DNA of 35,615 nt, taken from NCBI RefSeq assembly GCF_002127655.1, contig NZ_NEHB01000044.1, positions 1-35,615 of the forward strand, in the 5' to 3' direction. Below the pieces are notes generated by a model, which saw nothing but the letters and a program-made list of their open reading frames with translations, ran no database searches and had not been told where the DNA came from. The stretch's first letter is position 1, and every line of letters starts with the position of its first letter. The stretch comes from Janthinobacterium sp. GW456P (GTDB lineage Bacteria > Pseudomonadota > Gammaproteobacteria > Burkholderiales > Burkholderiaceae_D). Positions 24,365-33,865 of this stretch are shown in pieces. Both the position numbers and the translations under genes were made by a program.

Positions 24365-25672
24365 ATGAGCACGTATTCTGATATTTGCATCATCGGCGCC
24401 GGCATAGGAGGTCTGACTTGCGCCAATCGGCTGATCGAGGCCGCCGCCAACAGGAAGTTGCGCATCCGGGTGTTCGACCTGAATGCCACCGTCGGCGGCC
24501 GCGTCCAGTCGCGAAAAATAGATGGCGAGGAAATCGCCGAACTCGGCGCCGCCCGCTACTCGCCGCAGCTGCATCCGCATTTCCAGCAACTGATGCAGGG
24601 CAGCGGATTGCCGCATGCGATCTACCCGTTCACCGAGGTCATCTCCCACGACAGCGTGCTGGAAGAACTGAAAGCAACGCTGCATGATCTGAAGCCGAGG
24701 CTGAAAACGCATCCGCAAGTCTCCTTCCTCGATTTCGTCAGCCATTACCTCGGCGCCGCCAGAGCCAACCACATCATCAAGGCGACCGGCTATGACGCCT
24801 TGCTGCTGCCGATGGTATCGGCGGCCATGGCCTACGACATCATCAAGAAACACCCGGAAACGCAGCACTTTACGGAAAACGCCGCCAACCAGTGGCGCTA
24901 TGCCACCGACGGCTACCACGCGCTGCTCTGCCAGTTGCAGCACCAGGCCCAGGCCGCTGGCGTGGAATTCAAGCTCGAACATCGCCTGCTGTCCGTTGAA
25001 AAATCCGGCACCGACCATGTGCTCGCCTTCAGCCACCATGGCGACACGCAGATGCACCGCACGCGCCATCTGGTGATGGCCATCCCCCCATCGGCCATGC
25101 CGCGCCTGAACCTGGATTTTCCGAACGCCTGGAGTCCGTTCCAGTACGACTCGCTGCCCCTGTTCAAGGGCTTTCTCACGTTCGACACGGCCTGGTGGGA
25201 AGCGCTCGGGCTGACCGACAAGGTGCTGATGGCGGCCAATCCCCTGCGCAAGATCTACTTCAAGAGCGACAAGTATGTGCTGTTCTACACCGACAGCAAA
25301 AGCGCCACCTACTGGCGCGACAGCCTGGAGCTCGGTGAAGACGTGTACCTCGCGCGCGTGCGCAGCCACCTGGAAGAAGTCCTGCCGCTCGATGGCCAGC
25401 CGCTGCCGCCAATCAAGGCGCACTTCCACAAGTTCTGGCCGCATGGCGTCGAGTTTTGCGTGGAGCCGGAAGCCGAGCACCCGGCCGTGCTGCTGCACCG
25501 CGACGGCATCATTTCCTGCTCCGATGCCTATACCGCGCATTGCGGCTGGATGGAAGGCAGCCTGATCAGTGCCCAGCAGGCGAGCGGCCTGTTGTTGCAA
25601 CGGCTAGATCAACGCGAGGACGTCGCCGCGGCCAACGATACCTTCATCACTTCTTCGACCGAGCGCGCATGA
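24365..25672 (+). CDS. vioA: L-tryptophan oxidase VioA
   Basis: 435-residue FAD enzyme that oxidises L-tryptophan to the indole-3-pyruvate imine, the first step to violacein. The FAD loop is GAGIGG (11-16). Residues equivalent to the substrate-binding Arg64, Lys269 and Tyr309 of Chromobacterium VioA are Arg64 (GAARYSPQLHPHFQ), Lys268 (LPLFKGFLTF) and Tyr308 (KYVLFYTD). SDAYTAHCGWMEGSL closes the FAD site. It is about 17 residues longer than the Chromobacterium protein, with a polar tail ending ITSSTERA. ATG 24365 has AAGGA at 24353-24357; an in-frame ATG at 24341 would add eight residues. Its TGA overlaps the vioB start (ATGA). Confidence 0.97.
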   Translation: MSTYSDICIIGAGIGGLTCANRLIEAAANRKLRIRVFDLNATVGGRVQSRKIDGEEIAELGAARYSPQLHPHFQQLMQGSGLPHAIYPFTEVISHDSVLEELKATLHDLKPRLKTHPQVSFLDFVSHYLGAARANHIIKATGYDALLLPMVSAAMAYDIIKKHPETQHFTENAANQWRYATDGYHALLCQLQHQAQAAGVEFKLEHRLLSVEKSGTDHVLAFSHHGDTQMHRTRHLVMAIPPSAMPRLNLDFPNAWSPFQYDSLPLFKGFLTFDTAWWEALGLTDKVLMAANPLRKIYFKSDKYVLFYTDSKSATYWRDSLELGEDVYLARVRSHLEEVLPLDGQPLPPIKAHFHKFWPHGVEFCVEPEAEHPAVLLHRDGIISCSDAYTAHCGWMEGSLISAQQASGLLLQRLDQREDVAAANDTFITSSTERA

Positions 25673-28600
25673 GCTTACTTGACTTCCCCCGCCTGCATTT
25701 TCGGGGTTTTGCCCGCGCCAATGTGCCGACCGCAAATCGCAACACGCATGGCAACATCGATATCGCCACGAATGCGGTATCGATGGCGGGCGAAGCTGTC
25801 GACCTGAGCCGGCCGCCGGCCGAATTCCATGCGCACCTGAAACAGCTTGCCCCGCGCTTCGATGCGGCGGGCAAGCCCGATCCGGACGGCATCTTCAGCC
25901 TGGCGGCAGGCTATAATTTTTGCGGGAACAATCATTTTTCCTGGGAAAACGTGCGTATCACGGGCGTCCAGCTGCGCGATGCGGTCGATACGCACGATGC
26001 GCTGGTGGGCGCCAAACTGGCCCTGTGGGGCCATTACAACGAGTACCTGCGCACCACGTTCAACCGCGCCAGGTGGGTCGACAACAACCCCGGCGAGCCC
26101 GACACCACGCTGATCTATGCCGGCCAGTTCACCCTGAGCGACAAGCTGGCCACGCCCAACACCCCCACCTTGTTCACGGCAGATGTCGCGCAGGCGCACT
26201 CGGTGCGCTGGCTTGGCAGCGGCCACATCACGGAACGCAGCGGGCATTTCCTGGACGAGGAATTCGGCCGCTCCAGGCTGTTCCAGTTTTCGCTGGCAAA
26301 GCACGACCCGCATTTCCTGTTCAATGCGGACCTGCCGCTGCCGGCCAGCATGCACGCCTTGCGGCAAGCCCTGGCCGACGATGACGTGCTGGGGCTGACG
26401 GTGCAATATGCCCTGTTCAATATGTCGACGCCGCAAAAGCCCGATTCACCCGTGTTCTACGACCTGGCCGGCAGCATCGGCCTGTGGCGGCGCGACGAGC
26501 TGGCCACCTATCCGGCCGGCCGCCTGCTGCTGCCGCGCCAGGGCAGCCTGGGGCCGGTGCTGGTGAAGCTGCATGCGCAGCGTGTCTCGTTCAACATGCC
26601 GACCGCCATCCCCTTCACCACGCGCGGCAGCGGCGCCGTCTCGGAACAGCATCCGACGCACGCGCTGGGTGGCAAGCAGGTGCTGGGCGACCTGCTGCTG
26701 CACGATGGCGCCGGCACCTTGCTGGCCCGCATTCCCGAGCAGCTATACGGCGACTACTGGCGCCATCATGGCGTCTTCGACGTGCCGCTGCAGCACGCTG
26801 GCGACGCCATCGGTTCGCTGAGCCTGGGCGGCGCGCAGGCGCAGTGGGACGAAGCCGACTGGGTGCTGCAATCGGACAGCAACCAGCTGTATCTGGAAGC
26901 GCCGAACCGCAAAAAGAACGAGGCATTCCCGCAGACGATCACCGTGCAAAGCCGCTTCCGCGGCGAGCTGGCCGCGCCTGCATCCGTGACGGCGCAGGCG
27001 CAAGACGGCGCGCTGCTGGCCGTGGAGCTGCAGCCGTCGCCGCTCGGACATGGTTACACGGCGCTGACCCTGACGGGCCGCCAGCCGGGCGCGACCAGGA
27101 TCGTGCTGGGGGCAGACAAGGATAAACAATACCTCGGCGTGCGCGTGCTGCCCGACGACTGGGATCTTGACGACGTGCCGGCCGAACAGGTCGACTACGC
27201 CTTCCTCTACCGGCATGTGATGAGCTATTACGAGCTCGTGTATCCCTTCATGTCGGACAAAGTCTTCAGCCTGGCAGACCAGTGCAAGTGCGAAACGTAT
27301 TCGCGCCTGATGTGGCAGATGTGCGATCCGCAGAACCGCGACAAGAGCTACTACATGCCCAGCACCCGCGAACTGTCGCTGCCAAAATCGCGCCTGTTCC
27401 TGAAATACCTGACGCAGGTCGAAGCGGCCGCCGCGGCCAAGGCGGCGCAAGCGGCACCGGCCACTGCACATGCAATCGGCAGCAAGGCGGAGTTGATCGA
27501 GGAGCTGAAAAAGGCCATCGACCTGGAATTGTCGCTCATGCTGCAATACCTGTATGCCGCGTATTCGATTCCCAACTATGCGCAGGGAGCGGCGCTGGTG
27601 CAGGCCGGGCGCTGGCTGCCTGCCGAGCTGGAGCTGGCCTGCGGCACCGAAGACCGGCGCCGCAACAGCGGCACGCGCGGCATGTTGCTGGAAATCGCCC
27701 ATGAAGAAATGATTCACTATTTATTGGTCAACAATGTGCTGATGGCGCTTGGCGAACCGTTCCATAGCGGCACACCGCTGCTGGGCCAACAGGCGCGCCA
27801 GCGTTTCGGCCTGGACACGGAATTTGCGTTCGAGCCATTTTCCGAACACGTGCTGGCCCGCTTCGTGCGCTTCGAATGGCCCGACTACATTCCGACGCCG
27901 GGCAAATCGATCGCCACCTTCTATACGGCGATCCGCCAGGCCCTGGCCGACCTGCCCGGCCTGTTCGAGAGCGGCGGCGGCAAGCGCGGCGGCGAACACC
28001 ATTTGTTCCTGAAAGAGCTGACCAACCGCGCCTATCCCGGCTACCAGCTGGAGGTATCCGACCGCGACAGCGCGCTGTTCGCCATCGACTTCGTCACCGA
28101 ACAGGGCGAAGGCGTGGCCGTCGATTCGCCGCATTTCGCCGCATCGCACTTCCAGCGGCTGCGTGCCGTCGCCGGCAAGTTTTCCGCCTGCGACAAGCCG
28201 TTCGAACCGGCCGTGCCGGCGCTGAAGAATCCGGTGCTCGAAGCGCGCGCGGACTGCAGCGTAGTGACCGACGAGAAGGCGCGCGCGCTGATGCGGCTGT
28301 ACCAGGGCTGCTACGAACTGACCTTCCTGCTCATGGCGCACCATTTCGCGCAGCAGCCGCTGGGCAGCCTGCGCCGCTCGCGTCTGATGAACGCCTCGAT
28401 CGACATCATGACCGGCCTGTTGCGCCCCCTGTCGATGGCCCTGATGAACATGCCGTCCGGCTTGCCCGGCCGCCACGCGGGACCGCCCGTGCCAGCGCCC
28501 GTCAATAGCCGGGTCAGCAGCGACTACAGCCTGGGCTGCGACATGCTGGCGCAGAAATGCCTGGCGCTGGCGCAGTACGCGCGCAGCCTGGAGAGCGATG

Positions 28601-28689
28601 CCATCGGCATGGCGCCGATAGAAATGTTGGAGTTTTTCAATCAGCAACTTACCGATTTATCTCGGGGAAAGATGTCTAGGGAGGCCTGA
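25669..28689 (+). CDS. vioB: Iminophenyl-pyruvate/IPA imine dimer synthase VioB
   Basis: 1006-residue heme enzyme (998 in Chromobacterium), homologous to RebD/StaD, that couples two IPA imines into the unstable dimer passed to VioE. The N-terminus MSLLDFPRLHFRGFARANVP is typical. A long beta-rich half is followed by a ferritin-like domain from about residue 600, with KKAIDLELSLMLQYLYAAYS and LLEIAHEEMIHYLLVNNVLM carrying the family's Glu and His residues. The Ala-rich stretch AAAAKAAQAAPATAHA (about 586-602) looks like a linker between halves. Its start overlaps the vioA stop by four bases, and its end is one base before vioC. Confidence 0.97.
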   Translation: MSLLDFPRLHFRGFARANVPTANRNTHGNIDIATNAVSMAGEAVDLSRPPAEFHAHLKQLAPRFDAAGKPDPDGIFSLAAGYNFCGNNHFSWENVRITGVQLRDAVDTHDALVGAKLALWGHYNEYLRTTFNRARWVDNNPGEPDTTLIYAGQFTLSDKLATPNTPTLFTADVAQAHSVRWLGSGHITERSGHFLDEEFGRSRLFQFSLAKHDPHFLFNADLPLPASMHALRQALADDDVLGLTVQYALFNMSTPQKPDSPVFYDLAGSIGLWRRDELATYPAGRLLLPRQGSLGPVLVKLHAQRVSFNMPTAIPFTTRGSGAVSEQHPTHALGGKQVLGDLLLHDGAGTLLARIPEQLYGDYWRHHGVFDVPLQHAGDAIGSLSLGGAQAQWDEADWVLQSDSNQLYLEAPNRKKNEAFPQTITVQSRFRGELAAPASVTAQAQDGALLAVELQPSPLGHGYTALTLTGRQPGATRIVLGADKDKQYLGVRVLPDDWDLDDVPAEQVDYAFLYRHVMSYYELVYPFMSDKVFSLADQCKCETYSRLMWQMCDPQNRDKSYYMPSTRELSLPKSRLFLKYLTQVEAAAAAKAAQAAPATAHAIGSKAELIEELKKAIDLELSLMLQYLYAAYSIPNYAQGAALVQAGRWLPAELELACGTEDRRRNSGTRGMLLEIAHEEMIHYLLVNNVLMALGEPFHSGTPLLGQQARQRFGLDTEFAFEPFSEHVLARFVRFEWPDYIPTPGKSIATFYTAIRQALADLPGLFESGGGKRGGEHHLFLKELTNRAYPGYQLEVSDRDSALFAIDFVTEQGEGVAVDSPHFAASHFQRLRAVAGKFSACDKPFEPAVPALKNPVLEARADCSVVTDEKARALMRLYQGCYELTFLLMAHHFAQQPLGSLRRSRLMNASIDIMTGLLRPLSMALMNMPSGLPGRHAGPPVPAPVNSRVSSDYSLGCDMLAQKCLALAQYARSLESDAIGMAPIEMLEFFNQQLTDLSRGKMSREA

Positions 28690-28690
28690 A

Positions 28691-29980
28691 ATGCATAAAA
28701 TCATTATCGTCGGCGGAGGCCTGGCGGGTAGCCTCAGCGCCATTTATCTGGCGCAACGGGGGCACGACGTCCACGTGATCGAAAAGCGCGGCGATCCGCT
28801 GCTGGAGAATGCCGCCAACGCGGACCCGGTCAATTCACGCGCCATCGGCGTGAGCATGACGGTGCGCGGCATCAAGGCCGTCCTGGCAGCCGGCATCAAT
28901 AAACAGGAGCTCGACCAATGCGGCGAGCCCATCGTCGGCATGGCATTTTGCGTGGGCGGCCGGCACCGGATACGCGAGCTGACCCCGCTCGAAGGCCTGT
29001 TCCCCCTGTCGCTGGACCGCACCGCCTTCCAGCGCCTGCTGAACCGGCATGCCGCCAAGCACGAGGTGAAGTATTACTTTGAGCATAAATGCCTGGATGT
29101 CGACCTGGAAAGAAAAATCGTGCTGATCCAGGGCCCGGATGGTGCCTTGCAGCAGCTGCATGGCGACCTGGTCATTGGCGCCGACGGCGCCCACTCGGCC
29201 GTGCGGCGCGCCATGCAAAGCGGCGCGCGCCGTTTCGAGTTCAAGCAGAGTTACTTCCGCCACGGCTACAAGACGCTGGTATTGCCGAACGCGTCGGATC
29301 TGGGTTTCAGGAAGGATTTGCTGTACTTCTTCGGCATGGATTCCAAGGGCCTGTTTGCCGGCCGCGCGGCGACCATCCCGGACGGCAGCATCAGCTTTGC
29401 CCTGTGCTTGCCCTACACCGGCACGCCCAGCCTGGGCACGCTGAACCGCGAAGCCATGGCCGACTTCTTCAGCCGCTACTTCGGCACCCTGCCGCCGGAC
29501 CGCCGCAAGGAGATGCTGGACCAGTTCATGGCGCTGCCCAGCAACGACCTGATCAATGTCCGTTCCAGCACCTTCCACTACAAGGCCAATATCCTGCTGA
29601 TCGGCGACGCGGCGCATGCCACCGCCCCCTTCCTCGGCCAAGGCATGAACATGGCGCTGGAAGACGTCCACGTCTTCGTTTCCCTGCTGGAAAAGCACGG
29701 CAATGCCCTGGGCCCTGCCCTGTCTGAATTCACGCTGCAGCGCAAGGTGCAGGCCGATGCCATGCAGGACATGGCGATCGCCAACTATGAAGCGCTGAGC
29801 AATCCCAATCTGATTTTCTTCCTGCAGACGCGCTACACGCGCTACATGCACAAGAAATTCCCCCGTGTTTATCCGCCGGACATGGCGGAGAAACTGTACT
29901 TCACATCGGTTCCTTACGATGAATTGCAGCAAATCCAGAAGAAGCAAAACGTTTGGTACAAACTTGGGAGGGTAAATTAA
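28691..29980 (+). CDS. vioC: FAD-dependent monooxygenase VioC (violacein synthase)
   Basis: 429 residues, exactly the Chromobacterium length. It hydroxylates the indole C2 position of protoviolaceinic or protodeoxyviolaceinic acid with NADPH and O2, the last enzymatic step. Motifs: GGGLAG at 8-13 in the dinucleotide loop, LVIGADGAHSAVRRAM (DG motif), and IGDAAHATAPFLGQGMNMAL with GD at 305-306. The C-terminal region YTRYMHKKFPRVYPPDMAE is membrane-peripheral in related KMO-like enzymes. GGGAGG lies just before ATG 28691, inside the end of vioB. Confidence 0.97.
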   Translation: MHKIIIVGGGLAGSLSAIYLAQRGHDVHVIEKRGDPLLENAANADPVNSRAIGVSMTVRGIKAVLAAGINKQELDQCGEPIVGMAFCVGGRHRIRELTPLEGLFPLSLDRTAFQRLLNRHAAKHEVKYYFEHKCLDVDLERKIVLIQGPDGALQQLHGDLVIGADGAHSAVRRAMQSGARRFEFKQSYFRHGYKTLVLPNASDLGFRKDLLYFFGMDSKGLFAGRAATIPDGSISFALCLPYTGTPSLGTLNREAMADFFSRYFGTLPPDRRKEMLDQFMALPSNDLINVRSSTFHYKANILLIGDAAHATAPFLGQGMNMALEDVHVFVSLLEKHGNALGPALSEFTLQRKVQADAMQDMAIANYEALSNPNLIFFLQTRYTRYMHKKFPRVYPPDMAEKLYFTSVPYDELQQIQKKQNVWYKLGRVN

Positions 29981-31098
29981 TGAACATTCTCGTCATCGGT
30001 GCAGGCCCCGCAGGACTGCTCTTCGCCAGTCAGATGAAACAGGCCCAGCCCGGCTGGGATATCAGCATCACGGAAAAAAACACCCCGGAAGAAGTGCTGG
30101 GCTGGGGTGTGGTGCTGCCGGGACGCCCGCCGCGTCATCCGGCCAATCCGCTCTCTTACCTGGAGCAGCCGGAACGGCTCAATCCGCAGTTCCTGGAAGA
30201 ATTCAAGCTCGTGCATCACGACCAGCCCAACCTGATGAGCACCGGCGTGACCCTGTGCGGCGTGGGACGCCAGGCTCTGGTGCAGGCCCTGCGCGCCAAA
30301 TGCGTGGCGGCCGGCATCGCCATCCGCTACGAAACGCCGCCGGCGGACAAGGCGCAGCTGGAAGCCGAGTACGACCTGGTGGTGGTGTCGAATGGCGTCA
30401 ATTACAAATCGCTGGAGTTGCCGCCAGCGCTGGCGCCGCACATCGACTTCGGCCGCAACAAATACATCTGGTACGGCACCACCCAGCTGTTCGACCAGAT
30501 GAACCTGGTGTTCCGCAGCAATGAGCACGGCATTTTCATCGGCCATGCCTATAAATACTCGGACACGATGAGCACCTTTATCGTCGAATGCAGCGAAGAA
30601 ACGTACGCAAAGGCGGGGCTGGAGGCGCTGTCCGAGCGCGACGCTGCCGCCTATATCGCCAGGACGTTCAAGGCCGAACTCGGCGAGCACGGGTTGCAGA
30701 GCCAACCGGGTCAGGGCTGGCGCAACTTCATGACCCTCAGCCGCGACCGGGCCGGCGACGGCAAGTTCGTCCTGCTCGGCGATGCGCTGCAATCGGGGCA
30801 TTTTTCCATCGGCCATGGCACCACCATGGCCGTGGTGGCAGCCCTCTTGCTGGTCAAAATCCTCAATACCGAAACCGGTACGGCCGCCGCACTGGACAGC
30901 TTCAATGCCCGCGCCGTGCCCCTGATGCAATTGTTCAAGGACCACGCCAACAGCAGCCGTCTGTGGTTTGAAAGCGTGGGCGAGCGTATCGAACTGAGCA
31001 ATGCGGAGCTGACCGCCAGCTTCGACGCCCGCCGCAAGAACTTGCCGCCGCTACAAGATGCGCTGATGGCCAACCTCGGCTACGCGCTGGGCCGCTAG
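29980..31098 (+). CDS. vioD: FAD-dependent protodeoxyviolaceinate monooxygenase VioD
   Basis: 372 residues (373 in Chromobacterium). It hydroxylates protodeoxyviolaceinic acid at the 5-position of one indole, deciding violacein against deoxyviolacein. GAGPAG at 7-12 starts the FAD domain; YDLVVVSNGVNYKSLELP holds the second dinucleotide region and LLGDALQSGHFSIGHGTTMA the GD motif. The start overlaps the vioC stop by one base (TAATG), with GGGAGG upstream. The frame also extends back to 29953, but the coupled ATG gives the right N-terminus. Confidence 0.97.
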   Translation: MNILVIGAGPAGLLFASQMKQAQPGWDISITEKNTPEEVLGWGVVLPGRPPRHPANPLSYLEQPERLNPQFLEEFKLVHHDQPNLMSTGVTLCGVGRQALVQALRAKCVAAGIAIRYETPPADKAQLEAEYDLVVVSNGVNYKSLELPPALAPHIDFGRNKYIWYGTTQLFDQMNLVFRSNEHGIFIGHAYKYSDTMSTFIVECSEETYAKAGLEALSERDAAAYIARTFKAELGEHGLQSQPGQGWRNFMTLSRDRAGDGKFVLLGDALQSGHFSIGHGTTMAVVAALLLVKILNTETGTAAALDSFNARAVPLMQLFKDHANSSRLWFESVGERIELSNAELTASFDARRKNLPPLQDALMANLGYALGR

Positions 31099-31107
31099 GG
31101 GGAGTCC

Positions 31108-31689
31108 ATGCCGACACACCTTGCCCCGCCCCTGCTGCCGCCGCAATGGAGCAGCGCTTATATTTCCTACTGGACGCCGATGCAGGAAGACGACCAGATC
31201 ACGTCCGGCTATTGCTGGTTCGACTATGCGCGCAACATCTGCCGCATCGATGGCCTGTTCAACCCCTGGCCGGAAAAGGAACATGGACACTTGCTGTGGA
31301 TGTCGGAAATCGGCGATGCCAGGCGTGAACAAAGCCGCAAGCAGAAAGTGGCCTACGCGCGGCAGGCGCAGGCCACTGGCGAGCAGCTGCGGGAGGAAGC
31401 GCTGGCCGATGAAGTGACACCGTTCCAGGCGCTGTTCCTGCCGCAAGCGGTACTGCTGGACGGCGGCGCCCGTCACGACGGCCGCCACAGCGTGCTGGGC
31501 CGGGAGGCGGACGCCTGGGTCGTCGAGCCAGCGGGCAAGCCGCCCTCGGTGTTTTACCTGGAGGCCGGCGGTAACCGCCTGCTGCGCATGGTCACCGGCA
31601 ACGACCCGCAGCACCGTTCGGTACGCGACTTCCCCAACCTGTCTGTCGGCGACATTCCAGACAGCGTCTTTACGTCTTGCAACGCCTGA
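31108..31689 (+). CDS. vioE: Prodeoxyviolacein-forming enzyme VioE
   Basis: 193-residue cofactor-free enzyme with an LolA-like fold that drives the 1,2-indole shift making protodeoxyviolaceinic acid. Active-site residues reported for Chromobacterium VioE (Tyr17, Ser19, Phe50, Asn51, Glu66, Arg172) are all here, shifted by one: Tyr18, Ser20, Phe51, Asn52, Glu67, Arg173 (SSAYISYW, GLFNPWPE, WMSEIG, SVRDFPN). It lies nine bases after vioD. The middle region between residues 70 and 100 is more variable, as expected. Confidence 0.97.
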   Translation: MPTHLAPPLLPPQWSSAYISYWTPMQEDDQITSGYCWFDYARNICRIDGLFNPWPEKEHGHLLWMSEIGDARREQSRKQKVAYARQAQATGEQLREEALADEVTPFQALFLPQAVLLDGGARHDGRHSVLGREADAWVVEPAGKPPSVFYLEAGGNRLLRMVTGNDPQHRSVRDFPNLSVGDIPDSVFTSCNA

Positions 31690-31723
31690 CAGATGATTTT
31701 TATTACTTTCGAAGGATATGGCT

Positions 31724-32887
31724 ATGCCGCTGGTTGTGTACATTCTGGGGTTGACGATCTTTTCGTTAACCACATCCGAATTCATGGTGGCGGGCATGAT
31801 GCCATCGCTGGCCCTGGCCATGGACGAACCGGTGACACGGATCGGCTATCTGATCTCGCTCTACGCGATGGGCATGGTCGTCGGCGGACCGCTGAGCACC
31901 ATCGCGCTGCTCAAGCTGCGCGTGCCGAATAAAAAAGGGCTGCTGTGGCTGCTGGGCTTTTATGTGCTTGCCCAATCCGTCGCCGCCTCGGCCACCAGCT
32001 ATGACATCCTGGCCATCGCGCGGGTAGTCACGGGCGTGGCCGCCTCCACCTGCTTTGGCTTGTCCTTGGCGATCTGCGCCGATATCGTCAGCCCGAACGC
32101 GCGCGGACGGGCCGCCGCCGTCGTGATCGGCGGCCTCATGCTCGCTTCGGTGCTGGGCGTGCCGGTCGCCACGCTCATCGACCAGCATCTGGGGTGGCGC
32201 GCCAGTTTCTGGCTGGTGGTGCTGCTGGCGCTCCTGTGCCTGGCGCTCATCGCCGTGCTGGTGCCGCGCACCAAGCCATCCGAAGTCGTCAGCCTCGGCA
32301 AGGAACTGCGGGAGTTCCGCAACCGCCACCTGTGGGCCGCATATGCCAGCAGCGGCCTCATCATTGGCGCGATCTTCGCGGCGTTCAGCTACTTCGCCGC
32401 CATCCTGACAGACGTTACCGGCTTCCCAGCGTCCGCCATCCCCTGGCTGCTGGGCGTCTATGGCGTGGCCAACGTCGTGGGCAATGGCGTGGTGGGCCGC
32501 TATGCGGACCGGTATACGACGCCCATCATGGTCTGCGGCATGATCATCCTGAGCATCAGCTTGGCGCTGTTCGCGGTCTTTGCGCACGACAAGACCATCA
32601 GCGTCGCCTTGCTGGTCGTCACGGGCCTGGTCGGCATGTCGATGAATCCCGCCATCATCGCCCGCGTGATGAAAACCGCCCATCCAGGGCCGCTGGTCAA
32701 CACCGTCCACACTTCCGTCATCAACATCGGCTTGGGCGCCGGCTCCTGGCTCGGCGGCCTCGGCATCGCCGCCGGCTACGGCTTGCGCTCACCGCTGTGG
32801 GTCGGCGTCGCGCTGGCCGTGCTTGGCCTCATCAGCTTGCTGCCCTACCTCGGCCACAGGTCAAGCGATTCAGTGCTGTCGCGTTAG
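31724..32887 (+). CDS. MFS transporter (DHA1-type), probable member of the vio operon
   Basis: 387-residue inner-membrane protein with about 12 predicted helices. DHA1 signs: TSEFMVAGMMPSLALAMDEP in the first helix region, the loop LKLRVPNKKGLLW, and ARVVTGVAASTCFGLSLAIC, then VVGRYADRYTTPIMVCGMII as the second-half A-like motif. GAAGGA (31711-31716) is well spaced for the ATG at 31724, so I prefer this start over the ATG at 31718. It starts 34 bases after vioE with no terminator between, so it is probably co-transcribed. Export of violacein, intermediates or a related aromatic compound is a reasonable inference, not shown. Confidence 0.88.
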   Translation: MPLVVYILGLTIFSLTTSEFMVAGMMPSLALAMDEPVTRIGYLISLYAMGMVVGGPLSTIALLKLRVPNKKGLLWLLGFYVLAQSVAASATSYDILAIARVVTGVAASTCFGLSLAICADIVSPNARGRAAAVVIGGLMLASVLGVPVATLIDQHLGWRASFWLVVLLALLCLALIAVLVPRTKPSEVVSLGKELREFRNRHLWAAYASSGLIIGAIFAAFSYFAAILTDVTGFPASAIPWLLGVYGVANVVGNGVVGRYADRYTTPIMVCGMIILSISLALFAVFAHDKTISVALLVVTGLVGMSMNPAIIARVMKTAHPGPLVNTVHTSVINIGLGAGSWLGGLGIAAGYGLRSPLWVGVALAVLGLISLLPYLGHRSSDSVLSR

Positions 32888-32944
32888 CCGCCGGCGACGG
32901 TTGGCACGGTCAACCGCCCGTTGCCTTTATCTTCGCGCAATAAA

Positions 32945-32972
32945 AAAGCCGACCACATAATGTGTCGGCTTT
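32945..32972. terminator. Terminator after the vio/MFS operon, stronger on the minus strand
   Basis: AAAGCCGA (32945-32952) and TCGGCTTT (32965-32972) enclose a CACAT/ATGTG inner stem with one bulged C. On the minus strand the stem is followed by a run of six Ts, a good end for the convergent methyltransferase gene. On the plus strand only three Ts belong to the stem, so it would end the vio transcript less well. Confidence 0.75.
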
Positions 32973-33061
32973 AAGTGACGCTTTAAAAACTTCATAGCGA
33001 CTTTCGGGTTAAAGCATCTTTGATGTTTTGGAGCGATTGACAATGTGGACGCAAGAAAATC

Positions 33062-33865
33062 TCAGCCCGGCAAGGTCGCCATGATGAACATGCGCTGGAA
33101 CGGCAGCAAAGTGCTGCCATTAGCCCGCGGCGGATAAGCCAGTTGCATCCGGCGCCCATAGTCGGCACGGAAGGTCTGCAGTTGGTCACCCTCCATTTTC
33201 TCAAGATAGGGTCGCAGGCTGCTGCCGCTGGCCCATTCCAGCACCGGATCCGCTCCCTTGAGGATATGCAGGTAGGTCGTCTGCCAGATGTCCAGGGTGG
33301 CCACCTGGGGTCGCAACAGGTCGTAATAGCTGCCCATATCCAGCACATTACGCCGATCCGAGACTTCCGCCAGCACATCGGCATAGGCTGGCGAGTGCGC
33401 TAACTCCACTTGCGCCAGTCGCAACGGCGCGTCGTGCATGACTGGCATCTGCACCGCCAGGCAACCACCAGGATTGAGGAAGGACAGCAGCCGCGGGAAC
33501 AGTTGCATGTGATCGGGCAGCCACTGCAAAGTGGCGTTGGTGTAGATCAGGTCCAGCCTGTGCTCGGGTGCCCACCGAGTCAGATCGGCAGCGATGAAGC
33601 GGCCCTGCGGCACGCTCGTGCGCGCCTTGGCCAGCATGTCCTCGGATCCGTCTACACCGAGCACCTCCGCCTCGGGCCAGCGCTGCTGCAACAAGGAAGT
33701 CAGGTTACCGGCACCGCAACCAAGGTCTAGGATACTCTTGGGTGCCTCCACTGGCAGATGCAACATCAGGTCCAGCGCAGGGCGCAGGCGTTCGCCGCCG
33801 AAACGCAAATACTGGGCGGCGTCCCATTGAACCTGGGGTTGTTTCGGGTCTTGATGGTATGGCAT
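33062..33865 (-). CDS. tam: Class I SAM-dependent methyltransferase, Tam (trans-aconitate 2-methyltransferase) family
   Basis: 267-residue cytosolic Rossmann-fold methyltransferase. The SAM motif is ILDLGCGAGNLTSLL, with motif II VLGVDGSEDMLAKAR and RFIAADLTRW. DLIYTNATLQWLPDHMQLFP and GGCLAVQMPVMHDAPLRL are the Tam-like part, and IWQTTYLHILKGADPVLEW fits Tam over other classes. Tam esterifies trans-aconitate, relieving inhibition of the TCA cycle. Start ATG 33865 has AGGAG at proper spacing; an upstream extension is unlikely. It is divergent from a LysR gene. The exact substrate is moderately sure by family only. Confidence 0.85.
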   Translation of the reverse strand: MPYHQDPKQPQVQWDAAQYLRFGGERLRPALDLMLHLPVEAPKSILDLGCGAGNLTSLLQQRWPEAEVLGVDGSEDMLAKARTSVPQGRFIAADLTRWAPEHRLDLIYTNATLQWLPDHMQLFPRLLSFLNPGGCLAVQMPVMHDAPLRLAQVELAHSPAYADVLAEVSDRRNVLDMGSYYDLLRPQVATLDIWQTTYLHILKGADPVLEWASGSSLRPYLEKMEGDQLQTFRADYGRRMQLAYPPRANGSTLLPFQRMFIMATLPG

